Of a stretch of DNA of 64,000 bases, positions 44,140-55,774 are shown one piece after another. The notes beneath the pieces are model-generated. The model saw only the letters and a program-made list of their open reading frames with translations. It made no database searches and was not told the DNA's origin. A program made the position numbers and the translations under genes. The stretch comes from Gongronella butleri (lineage: Eukaryota > Mucoromycota > Mucoromycetes > Mucorales > Cunninghamellaceae), in NCBI GenBank assembly GCA_025201375.1, contig JAIWZP010000044.1:124001-188000 (forward strand), given 5' to 3'. Each line of letters opens with the position of its first letter. Position 1 is the first letter of the stretch.

Positions 44140-44811
44140 ATGCTAGTATTCCCGGGCTTTTTTTTTTATTTTTTTGAAACGCAATTAAAAACATGTATAT
44201 ACGTTTGACCGTGGCAGCAGTGTCTTTTCTCGCGGCTTTTTGGCTGCATTGGTCCATTGTGGTGGACCGTGGACGAACTGCGGACGAATTGGGGAGGAGT
44301 TATTTATTCATTGTAAGCCATGAGCCCATGAGAAACATCTGCTTTGCTGCCAACCCGTATCTTTAAGTGTGTCCAGCTCTCGAAGGAAAAAAAAGCTCAA
44401 ATTTGATAGCAAGAGAGGTGCGATCGACGTCTGTTTCAGAGAATTTGGACTCGAAATCTTGGGCAAAACATATCCGAGCACTGTAATACTGTAATTATGC
44501 CATTTTTTGATTGCCTTTTGTTTTTACTCCATTTGTGCTTTGTGATGGCATGACCTGTGGACCATCTATTAAAGAAGATGACTCAGGCGCCGGTTGGATT
44601 TTGAGCACCATCGGACTGACGCGTGCCAATACTGGGTAAATGACCGAAATAAAAGTATAAAATGTTTTGCGCGCTCTTCATATCTTAACAACCGGATGAT
44701 CTGACGCACGCTGGTCCCCATCATTTCTTTGCCTACAGTCCTACAGCAGCACACATTACACATTACACTGCACAAAAACGTGCACCTTTACCTACGTTTT
44801 TTTTTTTTGCA
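44140..44811. other. Gene-free stretch after LSM12
   Basis: No supported gene on either strand. Confidence 0.4.
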
Positions 44812-45455
44812 AATCAAAGAACGCGCTTTTTAGACTTTGCCAGCCTGCTGTGCCTCCAGAATTTTTTTTACAGCTTACCGGTACCTGTCCGATAATGAAA
44901 CACGCGCTATGGCATAGAGCCATAAACTACGGCTCATCAGTGCGAAAGACGGACCTACCCGATTTTTTTGGACTTGAAAATGCCAAAAACCTCATGTTTG
45001 TACAGTACTATTTTGCATTCATCGTGCCATCTGCTTGGTCGATCCCACCCAAAAATAACTGCATTGAATTCAGCACGAAATTTGCAACAAAAAAGCTTAA
45101 AACGCCAAAGCGCTACGATCACTTTTTTAAAAATTCAGGGGTCACACATTTAAATCCCAAAAAAGGTAAATTCATTCTCCGACTAGTCGATGCATCTCAA
45201 ACAGGTAACTCCGACAATTTTATATTGGCACACAAAATGGCAGAACCCCCAATATTTAAAAAAAACGTCCAAAGAGTGGCGCATAAACGGCGATCGACTG
45301 AAAAAAAGTACCTACCGGTACTTTGGTGCGACGTTTTATGCAAAAATTTAAGGTTTTAGACTTCCAAATTAAGTTGCATGGATTACATGAAATTGCTTTT
45401 TTATTACTGTAGTTTTTATTTTATTTTTCATGTTGCACATTTTTGTGCGCTGAAC
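44812..45455 (+). repeat. Dispersed repeat R2, copy B
   Basis: Partner of 15064-15755. It keeps an open frame of 169 codons (44850-45359), while copy A has stops, but no domain is recognised in it. Both copies end with gcacatttttgtgcgctga. Confidence 0.8.
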
Positions 45456-47223
45456 CGCAGATCGGGGTTGGCCAATTGGGCCTTCAAGTGCCAAAAAAAG
45501 GAAACTACGGTAGGGCGGCGCGGTCAAAGGAGCGGCGGGCGCGTGCAAAACAAGGAAGTACTGTAACAGCAAGAAGGAATGGCAAGAGTGGCAATGGAGG
45601 ATGGGCCAAGAGAGGCCAGGATGACAGTGGATGGTCGAGAGGGAGGTTGTGTTGTGGTGTGGGGAGCAAGTGGGGGCGAGCGACATTCGTGAAAAAAATG
45701 TGCAGTGAGCGTCGTCGACTTGCGATTCTCGCATGCGCGAGCCCGTAGTCGAGTTGGTTCTCATTGCCAACCAAGGCAGTGTCCAATTCTAGTTGAAGGC
45801 GGCGGCTGCTGCGCGACGCGGATAAAATTGTAAAATTGTAAAAAAAATGGCACATTGTCAAAACGACACATTTACGCTGACGTGGTGGGGGGTTTGCTTG
45901 AGGCGACGGCAACATGACGTTTGGGCACGCTGGGCAAGATTGTCTACTGTATGAACAAAGAGGGGCTCGAGGGGCGGCTTCCCCATTTTCTCTTCTACTT
46001 CATTTCTCGACCAAGCAAGGAACACGACATGCGGAATGCAAGAGCAGTGACTGCTGTTTATCTCGAATTGGATCAGAATGAAATGGATGCAATGGAGTCA
46101 AATGGATGAGGGAAAATGTACATTGACTGCGAATAATGGGGTAAATGGAATATTGACTACAGTATGAAATGTAGGGGAACAAGGGGGGAAATGGCATATT
46201 CATGACTATGACACGATGCAGACAATGGCTGGGAGTAAATGGTAAATTTACCATGCATGTATGATTTAAGGGGGAAAGGTGAATGCTATAGAATCATTCG
46301 ATTCGCGTAATCGCGACCTTGCGGTTGGATTTGCCTTTAAAAGACCACGCGCGGACATGCAGCACTGTTTGATTGATGACAATTTCGAAGATCGGCGCCC
46401 GAGTACGCGAGTAGCAATACTCCGCTCGTCCTCTTCGTATGCAAGACGGTCCAACTCGCTGTTTGGAGACACAATCGTCGCGGCTCGCGGGGTCCACGGG
46501 GTAAGTCACAAAACCCTATACTGTAAAAAAAGCTGCCCGGGTAAAACGTCATCTCTTCCCACTGCTTCATCCACTCCTATCCCCCTTTTTCTTACAAATT
46601 CATTGGTTTCCAGATTTTCATTATCGCGACATGTCGGCGCATTCGACCTTGCCAAGCGATGTTGACCGCGCAGTGCCCAGCTGGAAGGTGGCCATGTTGG
46701 AGATGCGCAACGCCGCAAGCGGCCGCTGTTTTTTATTCGTAAGCCTTGCTCTTCTCACCAGTGGTGGTGTCTATAATTGCTATAGGCAGGGGTCATAGCG
46801 GTGAAAAAAGTGTACGAGAGAAAGAGAGGGAGCGCGTGCATACACACACACACACTCACTTTTACGCGCTCCCCAAAGACGCGCCCTGTTTTGTCTTTTG
46901 AAAATAATTGGGTATCTCCAATTTCGGACACCTGGAACAACTTGTGCCCTTTTTTTTAATTCTTGTCGGAGGGCGCTATTTTGTATCCTCCCAGGGTGAT
47001 TTTTACTCCTTATTTTTGGTCATGGGGTTTTTATCACAAAAATACGCCTCCATTATCTCTTTCAGCAAAAAAAAAAAAGGCGCCTGCGCTGCTGCGGACG
47101 CTCCGCCATAAGCGCGCTGCATGAATTATTCGCGCTCCTTTTTTTTTTTTTGTTTGTTTACGCGCTCTCTTTCTCTCTCGCTCATCTTTTTTCTGTTTTT
47201 TTTTCCTCACATTTTCCTTTGCC
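45456..47223. other. Low-information stretch with one coding-like piece
   Basis: Mostly nothing recognised. 46279-46500 and 46610-46740 on the plus strand can be read as protein-like pieces (RPSTRVAILRSSSSYARRSN; SDVDRAVPSWKVAMLEMRNA, the latter ending at a gtaagc), separated by a possible gtaagt intron at 46501. They could be exons of a short gene, but no start, stop and frame chain could be fixed. A (CA)n run lies at 46842-46855. Confidence 0.25.
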
Positions 47224-48057
47224 ATGGCTGATTCTGCAGCTTTTGATCAGTCCAGCGACCGTGAACGACAGCGCACTGCAGTGTTCGCGACGCGCCACCT
47301 TGGCGACCGCACTATGGAAGACATGGAGGCGCTCTACGAAGATTTATTTGCTCAGGTGGACACTCCGGCCTTATGCTGGCCAAGGCATCGAAGCGCGCCT
47401 TCGCAACCTCAAGTGGCCATTGGGTGGCCTTCCGTGCGAGCAAAAACCTGGATTCGTAGGCGCCAGAGTCCCTTACATGTCTACACAAGTCCAAAAAAAA
47501 AAGAGCCACAACGCGCCTTCTCATCCTTTTTTCTTATTTTTTTTTCAATGATCATAGCAAATATGAATCGATTTGTCGCATTCCGAATCAACACAGTAAA
47601 CCCGGCCTATCTCGTTGATCCAAATGCTACTCAAGCGTCTACACTCCATATTGCTATCAAACATCTCAAGATGGCGGTAAGAACAGAAAAAAAAGAAAGA
47701 AAGAGAGCGATGCGCGCCTTGTGTGCGAATGCGTTGCGCGGGTCTGTGCGCCGTGTCTGTGCGCCGTGTTCTTGATTCAAACGACGCGACACCTCCCATA
47801 ATAACTTGCTGTTTTGTTTTTTTTAGGCGTAGCAACACGGCATTGAACTCGAAAAGGGCTATCTGCAGAATATGACCAACACGCTCAAGATGTTTGCCAC
47901 CCACGGCCCGCTGTCCACGTCGGGCCGGCCAAAGGTGGTCATTGGTCAAAAGGAGATTGCCGCCTGCATGCAGAAAGCGCTCTTTGGTGGCAAAAAAATT
48001 GACTTCACCCACTGCGGCAGAGGCCTATCATACCGTACGTCACGGACCCGAAGATGA
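47224..48057 (+). CDS. Protein of unknown function, exon structure uncertain
   Basis: Begins MADSAAFDQSSDRERQRTAV and continues to MEALYEDLFAQ (47224-47355). An exon near 47558-47671 reads NRFVAFRINTVNPAYLV and ends in gtaaga. A last exon from 47833 (acceptor gcgtag) reads QHGIELEKGYLQNMTNTLKM and stops at 48057. Between 47356 and 47490 a different frame is protein-like (IEARLRNLKWPLGG, CEQKPGFVGARVPYMSTQ), so either a small intron or a sequencing frameshift lies near 47356-47385. I could not produce one consistent splice chain and do not recognise the family. Confidence 0.45.
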
Positions 48058-48121
48058 CAAAAAAAAAAAAAAAGACTTTTTAGCTTCCGCACTCAAATAT
48101 GGCCAAAAAAGAGGATTAAAT

Positions 48122-48194
48122 TGCCACCTGTGTGATTCGAACACACAACCTTCGCTTTACGAGAGCGACGCTCTGCCATTAGAGCTAAGGTGGC
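48122..48194 (-). tRNA. tRNA-Thr (anticodon CGT)
   Basis: Minus strand gives GCCACCT/AGGTGGC acceptor, D arm GCTC-TAATGGC-AGAGC, anticodon stem TCGCT/AGCGA with loop CTCGTAA, T arm GTGTG-TTCGAAT-CACAC and discriminator A. Anticodon CGT decodes ACG (Thr). No intron. Confidence 0.95.
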
Positions 48195-48269
48195 CTTTTT
48201 TTTTGGCGCAAAAATTGGTGCTATTTGAGTCTTTCAAAACACTTTTTTTGTTAATTTTCACCGTTTTAA

Positions 48270-48540
48270 TAGTAAAATTCTGTTAGTCATCAAGTTGAGC
48301 TTAAAAAAAATCGAGATCAAAAAAGTGGTTCTCATGATTTTCGCGATTAAAGCCCTTTTTATGGTATTTAGGACGATTGTCATCAATGAATGCGCGACTT
48401 GCAAAGAATTTACTCTTTGAAACGATGAATCCAGCTTTTTCTCGTTTGAATGATCCCACCAATACAGCATTGCACTGATCTGATGGCGCGCAATGACGAT
48501 TTTCAAAATCGTGAAATTTCCAACGCTGCTTGGCAAGGGG
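48270..48540 (-). repeat. Dispersed repeat R1, copy 3 (3' part)
   Basis: Minus strand reads gaaaatcgtcattgcgcgcc atca...gcaatgctg...atcattcaaacgag in the same order as gaaaatcgccattgtgcgcc atct...tcaatgctg...cttttgaacgac at 50836-50900 on the plus strand. Only the 3' third of the family is present. Confidence 0.6.
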
Positions 48541-48822
48541 TCGCAAAATCGCTAAATCTACTCCATTGATTTCAATCTAAACCAGATGATGTCCAGTATT
48601 AAAGCGCACTCTCCATGTCTCCAGTCCGTTGTGCACCACAGAGTCTTGAGCCACCGCCACGCCAAATATGTACTTTTTTTTTTTGCAAACACAGCTCGCC
48701 ACCTTCCTTTTGGCCCAAAATAAAAGACACCTATCCACCTTGCAATCATCTTAATGCCACATCCTGAGGTCTAGCATTAACCGGCACCGCATGAATCGCA
48801 AATTCAGCTGGTGCAGCTGATC

Positions 48823-48868
<46 letters not shown>

Positions 48869-49375
48869 CACCAACGCCCACAAGGGTGTATTTTGGAAAA
48901 GATTGTCGCAAGCGTGTATTCTCAACACGCACCACGTTTCACGGGCCTTTTTTTCTGGGATAAAATGGCATATAGACTGTGAACGTGTTTCTTTCGCGTG
49001 GAGCCGCTTTTTGCTCTGAGCCTCCTTGTGTCAATCTTGCCAAGGGCAAGAATTAGCAATTGCGCTCGCTGAGTTTCAATCCATCATGCTGCCGCTGTTC
49101 CGCCAGATGCTGCTTAGATTTTTGCCGCAGTCGCTGCTGTTGCTGCTGCTGCTGCTCAGCCCACAATTGTACACAATCTCATGCTCAACTTCCTTTTCCT
49201 CTCGCACTGTTAGCTTAATCTACTTGAAACCTGCCTGGAATTGCAACTATCATGCGTCTGTTCAAAACAGACACAGTGCACCTCACTTTTTTTTTTTTTT
49301 TTTTTTTTTATGCGTCGCGATGCACGTGACTATAAGACATCTCCTTTACACTCCACTCGCGGTTTTGCTCGACGC
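48541..49375. other. Gene-free stretch with long homopolymers
   Basis: No supported gene. A run of 41 T occupies 48826-48866, the longest in the window, with another of about 21 T at 49288-49308. A (tgc)n run at 49134-49157 is a simple repeat. Confidence 0.5.
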
Positions 49376-49925
49376 CCTTTCTTTTATCATTCTGTTCCAT
49401 GGTATTGCTGAGGCTCATAATTTCGACCATAAACGTTCAAAATACGATAAAAAGGCTAAAATGTCGATTTTCTCATCTGCCACCTAATCAATCCCTCTTT
49501 TTATTGCGCAGCACGCAATTAAAATGCAAGTAGAGCATGCACGGTAAGTCTTGGAGTGTTTCGCCTTGGGCGACCGCGAAATAGTACCAAAACAACCAGC
49601 TTCAAATTTGAGATTACTGGCATTCCAATGATCCGATCGCTGTCAACTTTTGGATTAGTTGTCCTTAAACGCACAGCAAAAACATCATCTCGTTCAAATA
49701 AAAGGTCGTTTGCAAGGCTGTCTCAAAAAAATATTGGCAAAGACGGCCCGTTCAATTATTATTCAGGTCGTTGGCTTGGCGACGATATATTAACCATTGC
49801 GTGTGCTATCTCACATCAATGGGCGAGACAAAAGAGCTAAACACGCTTGTGGGTTGGGATGAATGCGTTGAGATCTCGGCAATTTTGTCATAGAACAGGC
49901 AATTTTCGCTCTATTTTTTTTTTTT
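49376..49925 (+). repeat. Diverged third copy of the kinase downstream flank
   Basis: Matches 60268-60815 and 63718-64000 in the same orientation: ttttatcattctgttccatg, aaacgttcaaaatacgataa, ttattgcgcagcacgc, gagcatgcacggtaagt, then ggttgggatgaatgcgttga and tctcggcaattttgtcata. All copies that are complete end at a T tract. No kinase sequence precedes this copy. Confidence 0.8.
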
Positions 49926-50219
49926 TTACAACGCGTGACATTGAAGCGAATTATTCGATTGCTAAAACCTACTTTACATCACGTCGTGTTGACAATCATT
50001 ACCTGGTTCAAATATGGGACAAACCAGGGCACGATCATCATGAGCAACTTGACAAATGTTCGTTTTGTAAAAAGGATTACTCAACCAGGCATTGCCACAG
50101 GTCCCAAATACACCGTAATGTGAAAAGGCGAGAAAAAAAACACTGAGTGGACCTCGGATTCCATCGAACAAAGGTCATTTATGCCCGCCACACGCAAAAT
50201 CAAAAATCAGCCGTGTAAG

Positions 50220-50960
50220 GCTCCCGAAACAAAATGGAAAAATCAGCACGCCAGAATGGCGCGAAACTTGCACACAAGAAGAAGCGTATGGAGAAACCGT
50301 GGAAAATGCCAAAAAAGAATGTGATCGACCTGGAAGTTGACGAGCAATTCGCAATATCAGATTTTATTGCAACCGCGAATTGCGCGGGAAAAACGCATCG
50401 ACAGAACCGCGCTGACGCGTCCACTAGCAAGCGCGACGTCAGATTCATGGAATTGATTAAGACTTGTCGTACGTAGCACGATGTTTGACGCGCTTTTTCC
50501 GAGATGAAAATTGTCAGAGATTTTCAAAGCGTGTCAAAAATGCCAAAAACTTCAATTTTTTTCATTGATCGCCAATGTCCACGAACGCGCCCAGCCATGA
50601 CTATTCTGATTAAGTAACTTTCAAGGCGCTGCGTCCAATCCTCGTAGAGTTGACCTGCAGTCGAAAACAAGACCATAAACACATTTAACGCCGAAACCAC
50701 CCAATGCACCCTGGAGTTTATCCAATTTTCTTTTGTTGAATGATGTGCGTTTACCACGTGATTGAATGGGCGTGGCAATCTGAGGACCATTTTCGAATCC
50801 TTGACTGGCCTCCTTGGAAATAAGTCGCCATTTGTGAAAATCGCCATTGTGCGCCATCTAGTGACCTCAATGCTGCAAGAGTGGACTCTTTTGAACGACT
50901 GTCGCTGGATCAAAGTGTACGGATTATTTTAAATTGTGATTTAATTGACAAGCGCTTGAA
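50220..50960 (+). repeat. Dispersed repeat R1, copy 4
   Basis: Plus-strand copy related to 34575-35340 over its length: aaaccgtggaaaatgccaaa, gacgagcaattcgcaat, gacgcgtccactagcaagcg, gcagtcgaaaacaagacc, cgccgaaaccacccaatgca, then gaaaatcgccattgtgcgcc. The second half carries stops, so it is decayed. Confidence 0.7.
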
Positions 50961-51099
50961 AAAAACCATGAAAATTGACCGAGCACGGGTAAATTGAACC
51001 CACGGGTTGTAAAATCGCCTCGATTTTTTTTCCAGTGTCAAGTTGACTACCCTCCACAAGGCCGGAGGCTCTTATCCAAGGGCAGAAAAAGCTGCACGC

Positions 51100-52080
51100 C
51101 GGCACCCATGGCAAAAAAAAAGAGGCATATGATGGGATTTCAATGCTATTTGCTGGTCAAATCACACATTTCTTTTATTTTTATGCAAGTATTGTTCTCT
51201 ATGCACCTCGACATCCGATAGCTTCTTGTGGGCAGCCAAGGGGCGATCTTCATGGATGCCTTACATTGCGCAATCAACCGAGGTACTTGGGGCCCTGGCG
51301 CGGAGCCAAATATGCACCGATGCACCAATGGCCACTGCATCATCTTGAAGAACCATTTGGACGCGAGGCGCCTCAATGTTCTGCCGGTCCTACAGGCTGA
51401 GGTGGCCTGTGACCGACAGAGAATACCAGACGGCCGTTGCAGCATGGTCATCATATTTGCCTTTGGGCAAAAAAGCAATATGTCTTGATGGCCCACCGAT
51501 TTCTGGGGAAGCAAAGTGGGTCCATGCCAAATTTCCAATGCTCTGAGACCAGACCGTTTAATTTGACGCGGCGCAGTGTTGGGAAATCGAGCACTGCGCG
51601 CTCAAAGGCAGCTACGTTCAGCGACAGATCTTGAAGACGCGGCTTTGGACGCACCTCGCGCATTGATCGTCCGCATCGGTCAACTTGAACCAATAAAGTG
51701 ACCGATGCGTCAGGGACGGCAGGTTGGCCAAAAGCAATGGCAAAGGGATGGTGGCAAATGGCGCAGATTCCAAAGGAGAGGAAAAAGGGGCTGAGCCATC
51801 CAGCCGCGGAGGCTGGCCGTCGGTCCTTGCAGGTTGATCAGAGCCCCACGCAGGCTGGAAATTCAAGCACGGCGCCATCCACAAAAAAAAATCACCAATT
51901 GCAACACCTCGGACCTTTTGTATGCGTCATTGGATCGCTTTTTTTGACCGCGGTGAAGCATTGCCTTGAGCGATGTTTGCTGCGGCTGCTGGACGAGAGC
52001 CTCGCGGTTGTTGATAAAACTGCAATTGCGGGAGCTGGCGCAGAATTGAGACGATTTGATCGAGATTGCCATCTATTGCT
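51100..52080 (-). pseudogene. Decayed leucine-rich-repeat (F-box/LRR-like) gene
   Basis: On the minus strand near 51730-51480, shifting between frames, one reads LPSL-TDASVTLL, then LQDLSLNVAAFERAVLDFPT and LRRVKLNGLVSEHWKFG. Alternating leucines and the LxxL spacing resemble LRR segments of fungal F-box proteins. Several frame changes and stops break it. Homology is inferred from pattern only. Confidence 0.3.
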
Positions 52081-52224
52081 TGATAATAGCTAGTAAAGCT
52101 GATGAGCACTCGGGAGCTGTGTGATCTTTTTTGTTTGTTGTCAATTGCTGACAGGGACGACAAGCCCCATAAGGCTCAGGTGAAACCATTGGACGCTCTG
52201 CAAACGCGTCAGCAAACGACGATT

Positions 52225-52290
52225 GGTGTGCGTGACACCTCAAATGAATCGGTGGCCAAACGCGGTAAAAGCGCTTGTGGTTTGACGACG
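52225..52290 (+). repeat. Isolated fragment of the 10.4-13.3 kb array (block B)
   Basis: gacacctcaaatgaatcggt followed by ggccaaacgcggtaaaagcg and cttgtggtttga matches block B of the array (for example 10950-11000) closely, 39 kb away. Confidence 0.75.
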
Positions 52291-54136
52291 GAAATCGGGT
52301 GGCTGTATCGACACGGTGGTCAATTGGGCGATCAAGAGACGGATGGCGCGGAGGAAGCATCATTGCCATTGATGGTGCGGGCCGGCCATGGGCTCCTTGA
52401 GAAGGGCCAGGGTCAATTGCGGGAAGAGCCTTGAAAAAAAGGGGTCGAGAAGGAAACAAAGAGATTTATCACCGTCATTCAAACGCCGCTTCGAAGCATG
52501 ATGGGGGAGGGGGTCACGACCCGTTTTTTTCTGGATCGTGAGAATGAATAATTGCCCTTCATCATCATGATTGCGCTTGCCAATGGGCAAGTGGCGGCAC
52601 CAAGATGGCTCTCGTGTCGGCCTCGCCTTCCATCGCGTGATATCCGCCTTGTTTCCGGCACGCAAACACATTCATGCAGGTGCCGCCCCCACCTTTTCCA
52701 CGCCAATGGGGTTCCATGAGCCGATCCGACACTCGCACCCCCCTAGGACGCGCTCAATGTCAAGATCACCGACAAGCGCCCTCTGACCTCGTCGCGTTCG
52801 AGCGCAAATTCGACAAAAACCGCCCTCGCTCTCCATATTCATCTCTTGTTTGTCATCTCGGTCAATCGGTTGCCCACAAGCTGAATTTTATGCAAAATGG
52901 GCATGGAATCAGTCCCCACTCCCTTTTACCTGTATTTTTAACAGTGCGCATCTGGCCCGACGCCAGGCGCACCATCTTCTTTGACCCTGCCAATGGCATC
53001 CGCAACGCCCGCCGTTCTTTTCACATGCATCCTTGACGAAAAAAATCACGCCTTTTCCTTTAGGACGCGCGAGTACACGCAAATGCAGGCAAAAAAAAGG
53101 GGCGCAAGTGCGAGAATTGGCACATAAAATCGCATCCGTTGGCAAAGAGTGCTCTGGCCAAGCGATCCGGCTGGAAAAAAAAAGAGATCAATTCCATCAT
53201 GGTCGCCGCCCATTCAGATGCGCACCTGGCGCCTTGATTGTACAAAAGTCAAAACTACCGTCAATAAGACCAACACGAAAAAAAAAGCCGCAGTCCTGCC
53301 AAACGCGCAAGAAGCAAGGGCGCACAAACACTTTTATGCCACGCACGCCCCCAAAATGTTTACGCGAGGGGGGTTTTACAAAAATCACAGATACTTGTGT
53401 TTCTTTTTTGATTCAAAGATGCATGTTTCATGCAAGTGCAGACTCGGCAAAAAAAAAAGAGACTGTGCTTGCCGCAAAGTGCAACTATTTTTCGTTATTT
53501 TTTGCGTGCTGTCTTCAAATTTATGCACTTTTTGATGATGGATGCCCCAACGCGACTCTGTGACACGTGCTTGCTATGCCAATTGCTCGCAAAAAAAAAA
53601 AAAAATGGACTAGCACCCATTGCTTGTCAACAAAAGATGGATCGCGTTTTTTTTTTTTTTTTTTTCGTCTTTTGACTTTTGCGAATTCCCAAGCGCCCCA
53701 ATTCATTCATGAAAAAGCCCCCTCGGATCAACCGTCCTGAGACTGGCGATGCATTGACAATTAGCCCCCGTAAAAGTCGGTGAGATAACATGCCCTTTTT
53801 TTTTATGGCACGACGCCGATGAGAAATTGCTTCCATTCAACAAAACCCTGCTCTTTTCACGTCCAGCATGCCGCCGTGGACGCAAAATGATGGCTAAATC
53901 TTACACGAGCAGTCATTGGGGATAAGAACATGGCCATTAAAGGTTCCCCTTTTTTTTTTAAAAAAAAATAAAAAGACGCCTCTTTTATTTTTGTATAGGG
54001 AGGGCCATTGGCAATATCTTGCAAGGTAGACAGTGAGAGCCATGGCCAATATAGTGCCGACATGTCTATTTTTTAAAGAAAAAAATCAGTCGACTATCTT
54101 TTAGGCAATGAGCCAAATGCAAAAGGGGGAAGAGTC
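52291..54136. other. Gene-free stretch
   Basis: No supported gene. Open frames around 53033-53563 are Lys/Arg-rich from A runs and show no domain. Confidence 0.4.
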
Positions 54137-54514
54137 TTACCACATTGGATTTTCTTGCACAATATTCAAATGCCCTTCCGCTTTTTTGACCGTTACATTC
54201 TCCCCCTTCGCATTCAATTGCGCAATGGCCTTGTCCAACGTTTGCGACGGCAATTCCAACGTCCGCGTGTAGTATTTGAGACGCGGAGGGGCTTGACGCA
54301 GGCAATTGTCCATGCTCAGGAGCACCAATTGCTCAGCCGTAACACCAAAAGAGTCGTCCATCTCGGTCTTGCCAACATCAATGCTGTCAACCACGGCGTC
54401 CGAACCCACATGAAACGTGTCAACAATGTAAAACTCCACCGCCTGCTGGATGGCTGACTTGATCAACGCCGCAGCTTCGTCGACGCAAATGTTGAAAGGG
54501 CTCGCGCGTGCCAT
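54137..54514 (-). CDS. Small protein of unknown function, faintly Mis12/Mtw1-like
   Basis: 125 aa from the ATG at 54514 (MARASPFNICVDEAAALIKS). It looks fully helical and acidic: AIQQAVEFYIVDTFHVG, then VTAEQLVLLSMDNCLRQAPP and LDKAIAQLNAKGENVTVKK. The order 'short Pro-Phe start, helix, a spacer with Asp/Glu, then a helix ending N-x-x-x-x-P' recalls the N-terminal part of Mis12/Mtw1 kinetochore proteins, but this is weak. The stop TAA is part of ggtaaga, so it could also be a splice donor. Splicing it to the ag at about 54062 creates TGA at the junction, giving nearly the same protein end. No domain can be named with confidence. Confidence 0.45.
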   Translation of the reverse strand: MARASPFNICVDEAAALIKSAIQQAVEFYIVDTFHVGSDAVVDSIDVGKTEMDDSFGVTAEQLVLLSMDNCLRQAPPRLKYYTRTLELPSQTLDKAIAQLNAKGENVTVKKAEGHLNIVQENPMW

Positions 54515-55774
54515 TATGATTGAGGATAAAAAAAAAAGATGACAAAAAAAATCTTGAAAAAAGCTTGGTTTATATTGAAAAACCCAAAATACATTTTGCT
54601 TGCACTGAAAAACGATCGTCATGCAATTACTGATCATTTGCTTGCTAGTTGGAGAACAACGAAAATGGTCGTGCTGGACGTATTTGCACGTGTTGCACTT
54701 TCCACTTGTAAAAAAAAATATTTATTGGAAGGGGGTCCATTTTTTTTATCGCGGTGCACGTTGCCGCCCCTTTCCAATTATTTATGCAACCTATTGCCCC
54801 CGCACTGCCCTCGCCCTGTATTTTTTTTAAACCCCTTTTCCTGCGACACGAGCGCCGCAGCCGCTTGAACCCCATTCTCTTTGACATTACAACCTGCCTT
54901 TTTCGGATGCAGTCGTCGTCAAAACGTGACAATGGTTCACAAAAAGAAGGATTTTGCAAGTCATTGTTTGACGTGTCCGCTTTTTTTTGCCCCCCGTAGG
55001 GTCACTTTTGAATTTTTACTCATTGCTTCAAAGTATGGTTGCTTGCACAAAGAAAATCAAAAATGAGAAGCGTGAAACGATAAAAAAAAATGGTGTTCCC
55101 TTCATTCTTAATTAAAAAAACCGGCCCCAGCATCCTATGAACGCTGGTGATGTCATCATATCATAGACGATGAGTGTTACCAAAACGTTGGTGTAACACC
55201 ATCTTTTTCTTGTTTTCCCCCTTTCCAACTCTGCATTTTTTCAACCCATTAGCCAAAGGATGTTACCATGGCCATGTTCAATGTTACAACAAGCAGAACT
55301 ACTATCGTCGTCCGCTACTAGACTCTGCTGTTGCCCTTGCCTTTTTTTTATTTTTATTTTTTGACCCCTATTCCGGCGAGTCGAACACCAGTAGCCCGGA
55401 ACCCCGCGATCGTCGGTTCTGCTACTGCCTCCTTGTCATTACAACCTGCCGTTTTTGGATGTAGCCATCGTCAAACGTGGCCGATGGGTTTGCAAATTCA
55501 TTGTTTGACATGTCCACTTTTTGCAGGCTCTTTAGTAACAACGCTTGAATGTCATTCATTGTTAGAACGTACACCACGAAAAAATCAAAAGAGTGAGTGT
55601 GAAACGATGGAAAAAAAATACGGTGTTAAAATCAGGTCTTTTTACTATCTGCATCTTTGCTTTGTCATGTTCATGTTTTGGCAGTCGAGCCACCCCCTTC
55701 CCCCTTGCTTTCAATTTCCTTCCATGGGGCTCCCTTGGCAGGAGAAAATAAGTGTCCCAGGATTGGCAAGACCC
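54515..55774. other. Gene-free stretch
   Basis: No supported gene. Two sub-blocks at 54880-54990 and 55420-55530 look related (cattacaacctgcc, ttttcggatg/gtttttggatg, tcattgtttgacgtgtcc/tcattgtttgacatgtcc), a degenerate direct repeat about 545 bases apart. Confidence 0.45.

Noticed and set aside
49026..49487. Leu-rich open frame that resembles a membrane protein
   Set aside because: The Leu run is a (tgc)n simple repeat and the Phe run a T tract.
53033..53563. 176-codon plus-strand open frame
   Set aside because: Composition driven by A runs, no recognisable motif, overlaps an equally long frame in another phase.
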